From Acanthornis magna (Eukaryota; Chordata; Aves; Passeriformes; Acanthizidae), in assembly GCA_036785705.1 (NCBI GenBank), contig JAWUZG010000159.1, positions 5,456,001 through 5,520,000 on the forward strand: DNA of 64,000 bases. Reading direction: 5' to 3'. Below are positions 56,101-64,000 of this stretch, in pieces (the first letter of the stretch is position 1; every line of letters starts with the position of its first letter). The position numbers were made by a program, and so were the translations under genes. The notes beneath the pieces are model-generated. The model saw nothing but the letters and a program-made list of their open reading frames with translations, made no database searches and was not told the DNA's origin.

Positions 56101-56934
56101 TGAAGCTGCCTGGATGATGTCAAGAGAAGATAAACTCTCTGAAACAGCAGCCACCTCTTTTTGAGATGAGATTGGATTTATGGCATTTTTAAGGGTGCCC
56201 AAAAGTGTGTCTCAGGCTGTCCTAGAGCCACACACTGCTGGAGCCATAGATATACTTTTTCTTCCTCTGTGACTGAAAGCACAAGGATCATGGCAGCTCC
56301 AGGGCCCCTTCCTGTCTGCCTTCTCTGTCCTGTTCCCTGAGCGAGCAGAGCTTGCTGTCAGCTGGAAATTATCCCTGTGTGCTGCCCAGCAGGTCAGGCT
56401 GCACTGCTCCGGTGTTTCCTCCCCATCTCTGCCCATGGAGAGCCTGTTGTCAGGTAAGATTGAAAAGTGCATAAATGAAATTTAGAGCTCTGCCTGACCA
56501 GACTGATGGCTCTGCACTAGGCAGAGGAGAGGTGACACGAAGCTCTCCATGCAGTGGGGTTTGCACTGCAGAAATTGGGACGGCGTTGGCTGCTGGTCAG
56601 GATTCATCAGCTGTGAGCTCCCGCTGGGTGTTCCTTCCCCTTTTGCTCAGTCCTGACTCTCAGTTCAAATGCACATGCTTGCCTTGGGATTGATTGTTAT
56701 CAGCAGCAATAAATCACAATCACAGCAGCCAGTGGTGAGTCTTGGATGCCAGTCAAAATTCAGCTCCTCGGAGTATTTATCTCTGCAAAGGCAGGGAGCC
56801 TGGACATTGAACAATTAGATCAGCGTGGCTCTGTGAAGCTGCATTTGATTAAGAGAGAAGCTGCAGTACAAAGTTATTGCTTGGTGTTGCTGTGCATTGC
56901 TAATGAGCAGCCTGGCTTTAAGAACAGAGAGCCT
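53186..56934. other. Intergenic sequence downstream of PMEPA1, no gene seen
   Basis: An A run at 53213-53228 follows the transcript end. The rest is unique sequence with small repeats: GGAA units near 54037-54052 and a 14-base unit (GGATTGTTTTGTGG) present three times at 54136-54179. No coding exon or RNA gene is recognised on either strand. Confidence 0.5.
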
Positions 56935-57091
56935 GGAGTTGGGAGGGTAAAACACATGAAATTGGGAGGGTGGGACCCCCGGAGTTGGGAGGGTAAAACA
57001 CATGAAATTGGGAGGGTAAAACACCCGGAGTTGGGAGGGTAAAACCCCCGGGGTTGGGAGGGAGAAACACATGGAGTTGGGAAGGTAAAAT
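56935..57091 (+). repeat. Minisatellite of about 24-bp units, 6-7 copies
   Basis: The core GTTGGGAGGGTAAAACAC alternates with ATGAAA or CCGGA linkers. It is purine-rich on the + strand, with GGGAGGG in most units. The array is short and partly diverged. It gives false Pro/Phe-rich frames on the minus strand. Confidence 0.9.
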
Positions 57092-60000
57092 TCCTCCATG
57101 CCTCGCTCATCACCAGGGTCCCACCATTCCCTTCCTGCCACAGCCTCGCTGCTGTCACAGCATCAAAGGAGAGCAGAGGTGGCTTTTGCTGCCGTGGAAG
57201 TGTGGCTCAGGTGTCATCGCTTGTTTCCTCATCCCACAGAAGCTGCTGGGCTCCTTCAGAGTTCTTTAGGATGGGTACACCTGGGCAGGGCACGGGGCAG
57301 TGCCTGCACGTGGGTTGGGTTTTACCTTGGGGTCAGTGCACACCAAAGCCTTCCCCAGGGAAGGTGATAGGCTCCATGTTCACTCCACACAATTTATTCG
57401 TGTGCACACACTGATTTTTTTCCCCTTGGATCTCAAACCCAGGCTCTGCAAGGTTCAGATGAGCAGAACCAGGTTAAAAGCAAATGTTGAACGACCCTGC
57501 CAGGCCCCCCTGCCTATCTCATCTCTATTTTCCTCTTGAGAGATGCTGTTTCTCTCTGCTCTGCTGAGCAGGTCTGTTGATTTTCTGTTCTGAGGAGGAA
57601 AGCCTGAGGTTCTCTGAGAGCCTGGCCCTGGTGCTCTGCCTCTCTGCTCCCAGGGCAGCCCTTCCGTGGGCATGGGGGAGCTGAGCTAAATATAAGCTGT
57701 GGAGGGGAAAACAGGGGGAGTTGGAGGAGGTTGAGCGAGAGGATCTGTTTATTTTCCCTCTGATCTCTGAGCCCTGTTATGTTTTATTGCTTTGCAAACA
57801 GGAGGTCTGGAACGCTTCCTTTCCTCCTGTGCCAGTGCAAGGTCAGCTGGGTGCATAATTCCTGCACTTGAGGGAAAAAATACCAACTATTTACAGTAAT
57901 GTTGTAAAAGTGGCACGAAACTAGAACCCTATTTGCTTTCTCCAGGCCAGGTTTTACTGTAAATGCCCAAATAATCTATTCATATAAACAATTTCTGTGT
58001 ATTTGCTCAGTGCTTGGATGCACTTCCACCCTGCTGCTGAGAATTTAGATCTGATGGGTAACCTGTGGCAGAAGGGCAGCTTTGATTGCAGAAAAGCCCT
58101 CTGGAAGGTGATGCAGGCAGGTGCTTTACCTGCAGTGGATCTCCAGGAAGGTGAGGCACCTCCGGCACACTTGCTCCTCACAGCTGCAGGAGGATGTGGT
58201 CACCACAGCCTGGAAATGCTTCAAAAGAAACCGAATTTAGGGTGCGTGGTGTTTGAGCAGCTGTGTCAGAGAACAAAGGGACAGCACCAAGGAATGCAGC
58301 TGGGATTCCTCATGGTGCAGAAAAGCCTGGAATGAGGCAAGGCTTTAAGGAAGCAGACTAACTTTAAAAAATGTGTTCAGGTTTACTCAGCTCCTCCCGT
58401 TCGTCAGAGCACGCCCGAGTCCTCGGCGAGGTTTCAGCTCGGAACCGAAATCTCGACTGAGTCACAGCGAGTGTGACTGCTTGTGAGTAACTGCTGGGAC
58501 CAAATGTGAGCTTGCAGAATGGGCTCTGTCTCTTCTCTGAAAGCTCTGGTTTACGGGAAAAGGCAGTGGTTTTCCTTTCATGCTGTGTCTTTTGGTTCCC
58601 TGTGTGGGTAAGAGCACAGCCACGAGTCTCTGCTTCTGCATGTGCTGAACCACAGGACAATGCTCATTGCTGCTTTCTGTCTGGGTCCTTCTGGACTGGC
58701 TTTAGGCCCTGGGACAAATGTCAATCAGCACAGGTGCTTTCAAAAATGCTGCATTATCAGCCCTACACAAAAAAAAACCCCCTGAGCGCTGAGGCACTGC
58801 ATCCTGCTGCTCTCCATCCCCACATGCTCTCTGCGCTGTCTCTCTGCTCCTGGTCCCCCTCAGCCCAGGACTTGTCTGTGGCTTGGGGACAAAGGTTCAG
58901 CTGCACAAACAGCCCAGCCCTGTCCCCCAGTGCAGCCCAATGTCCTTGTGGCAAACCCGGGGGTGACACTTCCCACCACCATGACCCCTGGCCTGCTGTC
59001 CTGGATATCCTAATTTCTTCTTCAGATCTGGCTGAGGTGCAAGGTGACAGGCTAGAACTCATGTGGAATCAAAATCGAGTTTTAATTGTAAGCATTTGTC
59101 CGGAAATTAATGTTTCTGAACTAATGTTTCTCTCCGACCAATGTGTTCAGAAACAAATGGCTCTCACTAATTGATTTTCCCCTGTATAAGGGGAATTGTA
59201 CACGTAGAAAATCAGCCATGCAGAATTGAAAATCCCCCTCTTTCAGCAGGTATCCCCACAATCACTCAGCTGATGTGTTTGCTTGTCCTCTGGCAGCTGT
59301 CACCTAGGAGTCAAGTGGCTGAATGCAGCTAATTTCTCCAATTTTTGTTCCTTGTGCTGGATTAAACATTGAAAATCACTATAAACAGGCTTCCATGGCC
59401 AATAAATTTGCTTATAATCCCAAACATGTACCCATGAGAGAATGTTACTGGTGTCTTCCTCCACTGTAAAGGTGTGTTTGATACCTTTATACCTCTGAGA
59501 TCAGTAATCCCATTTGTCCCAATACACAAAACAGTTTTGAGCAACCTCCAGGAGGTTTTCAGCAGCTGATCAGCAGCTCCTCCGCAGCGAAGGCAGAAGG
59601 GATTTGGCTCCTCAGCCCTCGGCTCTGCTGTGCCAAACCAAGTGCCTCCAACCCCCAGGACCCTCCCGTGGAGCTGACAGCCCGAGGGAGTGGGAGCAGA
59701 GGGAAGTAAGTGTAAAATGAGTTGTAAAACCGAAAGGCTGTGATTCACTGCTTCAGGTGAGATCTTGCCCGGCTGCAAACCAGGTCTCGAAGGTGACAAC
59801 AGATTTCAGTCACGTTAGGAGGGTTGGGAGCAAGTCCTGCACGCAGCTGGTGTGTAAATGGGTGTGTTAAAGGAGAGCTGTGGGGTCAGTGTCATGGCAT
59901 TAATCAGCTTTGCTCCATCCAAATTCCTCACCAAACCCCTCCAGTAACGCCCAGGATGGGTCCCAGCATCGTGCAGTGATTTACAGGAGTTTCCCTGAGG

Positions 60001-63000
60001 TGCTTTGACCTCTCTTTCCATCAGCCTGAGCAAGCAAAACTAATCAAGGTTTGTTCACAAGTACTTTTGCTTCTCTCGAGGAGTGGATAATCAGGTTTTA
60101 TTTATTTATTTGTTTGTTAATAAAGCTGTATAACAAAGAATTTCATCATTCCAGTGCTACTGAATGTAATGTGCTTGCAATAATTAATGCCACTCCTAAT
60201 GGAGGATTGGAATTTTGCCTTAATTATATCATTAAGACACATTTCATGCATTTAATTGTTTTTGTAAAATGACAGCCAAGCTCTCCTGCCGCATATTTCC
60301 CATTTCCAGATTCAATTACTTCCCATGCAAGGGCAACCTGCTAGTAATGGCCTCTCACAGGTTTTGCTTTCCAGGGGAAATCAAGAGGGTTTTGGTTAGA
60401 TATGCCAATACTTTTCAGGTTAGCAAAGCTTCTACATGTTGTTTGTCAATGTTGGTGATGAACAGATGCACTGAACTCTCTCTTCCTCCTTGCTGGCCTG
60501 GATTTCATGAAAAATAGGGGTGGGGGGAAGGGGGAAATGTGTCAAGACAGAACACGAAGGTTAAAAATCAATCACAGGCTTTATCACATGCCCTGCTGCA
60601 CCTGTGGGAGGTTGAGTTTGGGTAAAACACATCTCGTCTGATCCAAAGGCAGGAGCCTTGGAATTGGAAACTGCAGCCTCAGAGGGGACGACGCTTTGGT
60701 CTTTCTCATGGGACAGCACCAGTCAGGAGGCTCAGGGTTTCCTGTGCCGTTTGCTTTTGTTCTCTGGAGCCAAGCTTGTGTTTGTAGGGCCAGAATCAGT
60801 CCCCCCAGCAAGCCCAGGCTCCTGCAGAGGCATCCCGGAGGTGTGTGAATCAGAGTGGTGCATTGTGCTCCAAACCAGGACCCAGAGCCCTTGGCAGTGG
60901 TGACGCACGTGGACTTGGTTGGGATGAGTAAATACAGTTTTCACTGGACAGGAATTTATAGTTATGTCTGCAGCTCCCAGCTGCTCAGGGGGATGGGAGT
61001 GGTGTGCTCTCTCTGGTTCGTGCCTTCTCTGACTGCAGCTCTCTCCCAAATCTGTAATCATTGCTGTGGAGCTGCACCAAGGCAAAATTCGGGGTGAAGG
61101 CGATAGGAAATGGGAATCTCTGCTGCAATACATTAAATAATCTGTTTCCATGAGCAGCATCACCGCTGGATTTTGGGCCATCTGAGATCAGCCAAAACTG
61201 CCCCAAATGCCATCCAGGTTGCTGTTTGCACGGCAAAGCCAGCAGATGGAATGTTAAAAAAGCAGGTAAAGCCAGTGGGGGAATGGAGGTGGATTTGTGC
61301 AGATGACAGAGTGGGAACTCCCATGCCAGGCAGCAGACACAGCACCTGGTAAATACTTTGAAAACCTTTCCAAGTGGCTCCTGCAGCACTGACCGTGGGA
61401 AGCATTTGGGAGCAGGCTTTTGTTCTCAGACTGTGACCACGCTGCTGACTTGACGAGTCCTTGACCTCAATTAGTTATATTCGTTATTTGGAGCCCAGTG
61501 GGAAAGAAGTCAACTGTGACTTTCCTTCTCTTCTTTCTTCCCATCCTTTCTTGCTTGGTGTAGATTCTGTGTCTGGAGTGTTTCATCAATAAATACCTTT
61601 CCCCACAATCCCCTCCTTGCTGTGGTTGTTAGCAACAAATTTATGTTGTGGTTCATTTCAGGTTGTCCAACAAATTTTGGAACAAAACTGAGCACCATTA
61701 ATTGTCATTCTTGGAATAAACCAACAACATAATTTATCAATGTGGCAATAACAGCAATGTTTGTATTTCCCAGTCTTGAAATACTTGCATTGGAGATGAC
61801 AACATTATAATTGAAAATAATGGTAATTATCTGCCTGCAAACGTGTTTTGCTGCTATGCTCAATATCTTCTTTGAAACCAGTCATGAACAGAAGTCACCA
61901 TAAGCAACAATAACCTAAAAATCCATTTTCCTAGAGATCGGTGCGCTGCATCTGTTGTGTGGGAAATAACTCTGATTTGTCTTTTGTTTGGGATTTCAAA
62001 ATGGTCTGTGGATGGAGAATTTCAAATCCATACCACCAGGAAATATCAACTGCTTCTATTTAGCTGAATTTGAAATGTTATATGATAATATGAGTGTTTT
62101 TAAGATATGGAGATGTATGTATGTACACCTTGAGATCATTAATATGGAAACAAGACACCTGCTGTATCAAAATGAGAAGGAAACAACATAATTCTTCCTG
62201 CTTTCCTAGTGAAAATTGCCAAATATATGTTGTCAAACTGTGGGCAACATATTGAGCTGGGTATGAGTTGAGCACTGCCTGAGCCCAAGAAACAGCAATT
62301 CCTCCTGGGCTCAGGGCCCTGGTCCCACCTGCCCTGTGTTCCCTGTGCCTCACCCTGGACGGGGGCTCAGTGAGGTCTCATCCAGTCCCCACAAATTTTG
62401 GTTGGATGGTTTTTCGGGAGAAGGCTTAAACTTGACTACTAAAACACATTCAGAGTCCTTCCCTGGAAAATAATGCGCTATTGCAGGGCAGGGAAGGGAT
62501 GTTTTAGATGGTGTTTTGTACATATTCTATTTTTATTGCTAATTTCAAGTTTTACCCCCGCTTTTGCATTGCCAGTGCCAGCAGGGGACACACCTATCCC
62601 AGCCCTGCTGCTCCAGCAGGGACAGGGCAACCACAGAGCAGCTTCTCTGGAGAGCATCACCAGTGAAAGCAGGAACCAGATGAGAGTTCTGGACCCTTCC
62701 CACCTGGATTTGGGACAGGAGAAGACAGGCAAGAGCTTTGCAGGTGCAGTGACACCCCCAGCTGGACTCAGGGTCCAGCACCAAGCCCCACTGAACACCT
62801 TCTCCTTGGATCCTCTTTTCACTGTAAGCTATTGCAATGATTCCCTCATGAACTAGTTTCTGTTGTCCCTATTAACCAAGGATTAATTAATTATTAATTA
62901 AGCAACCCAGGCTACTTATTAATTCAACTTGTTAATTAAGTATAGGATGCTAATGAGGCAGCTTGTTAATTGAGTTGTCAGGGGGAAGTGAGGGTGGAGA

Positions 63001-64000
63001 GGAGGATTTTCCTGCCCAGTTCCTGTAGCAGAGCCACAAAGGTGTGTCCGTGTGGGGACATTGGTTTGGGAGCTCCCTGAGCAGGGCTGTGCAGTCACAG
63101 CTCAGGAGAAACTTCATTTGCATTTATTCCTTTTTATTGCCGGCTTGAAACAACCTTTAAAGAGGAGAGTCCAGGACCTGCAGCCCAACAGTTCAGGGCT
63201 ATGTGCAGGATGGAGCTGGGTGAGCTTGGGGACAGGACCAGAGTGCCCAGGGGACAGAGGTATGGAGATCACCTGGAGCTGTGGGGGTGATGGACACCAG
63301 TGGCCTCCTGCTGTCCTCAGTCTTAATGAGATGCACAAATGGGAATTTTGCTCCTTGAAATGACTCTAGCCTAAGATCAGGAAGATCTGCAATTTACAGA
63401 CAACGAGAGCAGGAGATGAGGAGCCCTCTGCTTTGCCAGAGCCTTTGCAGGGAGCGAGAGCCACATCTCTCTGTGTCTGCCCCAGCCCTGCTCCTCCTGT
63501 TTGCAGGGTCAGGCCAGGATCCCCTGGGGATGGAGCTGCTGTGTCTCCCTGAGCTGTGAGGACAAGATCCTCCAGCGCTGAGGCTTTCTGGGACAGCCCC
63601 ACACAAGCATCCTGCTGTGTGTCAATGCCAGGTAGTCAGGACTGGGACGGGAATTTCAGGATGTTTTCTCTGGAAAGTTTGCTGATGGGCCATTTCTTGG
63701 TGCCAGCAAGGCTCCAGCATCAGTGGTTTGTTCCACTGCAAATGCCATTCCCCAGGCGAGCTGAAAATAAAACCATTTCTAATCACTTCTGAAAGTTTCT
63801 GAAAAGAGTTGGGGGAGGGGGAGAGTTAATGAGGAAAACACACAGCTTGAGAAACAGGAGAGCATTCCCTGAAGTCAACAGAATAAAAAAAAATTCTTTT
63901 TGAATATTCATTTCTACTGAGATTTTCTATCGCTATAATTAATTTGTCACATATACCCTGACAAAGCATTTCTGGTGGAGTGATGAAGGCTACAGGCAGA
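57092..64000. other. Distal intergenic sequence, no gene recognised
   Basis: No exon pair, RNA gene or transposon could be supported. Open frames of up to about 220 codons (for example 58506-59174) have no recognisable protein and no splice support. AT-rich, complex blocks (60085-60270, 61680-61830, 62880-62980) may be conserved regulatory DNA. In mammals the flanking genes of PMEPA1 lie well away, so a gene-free flank of this size is not surprising. Confidence 0.5.
62883..62975. promoter_or_regulatory. Cluster of TTAATTAA homeodomain-type palindromes
   Basis: TTAATTAA occurs at 62883-62890, 62894-62901 and 62932-62939, with further TAAT-core words (TTATTAATTC, GCTAATGAG, GTTAATTGAG) in the same 95 bases. 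LIM- and paired-type homeodomain proteins bind such sites. This is motif clustering only and may partly reflect local AT-richness. Confidence 0.35.

Noticed and set aside
58506..59174. A 222-codon + strand frame
   Set aside because: It has no recognisable domain, no typical composition of a conserved protein and no splice partners. It is compatible with chance in GC-moderate sequence.
62473..62856. A 127-codon frame with a signal-peptide-like start
   Set aside because: The hydrophobic stretch is followed by low-information sequence, nothing resembles a known secreted protein, and no promoter or poly(A) evidence was seen.

Overview
The window is non-coding-rich vertebrate nuclear DNA, most probably from a bird. 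It has long introns, CpG-island promoter sequence, a 3'-end fragment of a CR1-type LINE, many GC-rich minisatellites, and no SINE of mammalian type that I can see. There is one protein-coding gene that I can support, and it lies on the + strand: PMEPA1 (prostate transmembrane protein, androgen induced 1; also called TMEPAI), a TGF-beta-inducible membrane protein that dampens SMAD signalling. Its four coding exons (4352-4454, 41132-41286, 47461-47514, 47871-48443) join in frame to a 294-residue protein, and every junction has a GT/AG splice site.

Layout: 1-3232 is upstream intergenic sequence without recognisable genes. A CR1 fragment (3233-3620), a long GGGAA array (3710-3872) and a perfect CRE (3890-3897) lead into a CpG island and a 5' leader with two upstream reading frames and two very long T tracts beside the start codon. 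Intron 1 (4455-41131) holds a 13-bp minisatellite, a second CpG-rich block, a roughly 30-bp minisatellite, a 7-bp array of about 740 bp and a G-rich array. It also holds four perfect palindromic SMAD sites. Intron 2 has a 16-bp minisatellite. Intron 3 (356 bp) is almost wholly an octamer repeat. The 3'UTR runs from 48444 to about 53185. The remainder to 64000 is intergenic, with minor repeats and AT-rich blocks.

How it fits together: PMEPA1 has a short N-terminal luminal/extracellular part, one transmembrane helix, and a cytoplasmic tail with two PPxY motifs (for NEDD4-family WW domains) and a PPNR SMAD-interaction motif. The intronic SMAD-site palindromes, one beside a TCF-like site, are what one would expect of a gene under TGF-beta feedback control. 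The most interesting material is regulatory and structural: SMAD-palindrome enrichment, G-quadruplex-prone arrays that switch strand, an unusual 5' leader, a possible internal alternative first exon, and a coding ACG repeat giving ten threonines. No previously unknown protein system is evident.
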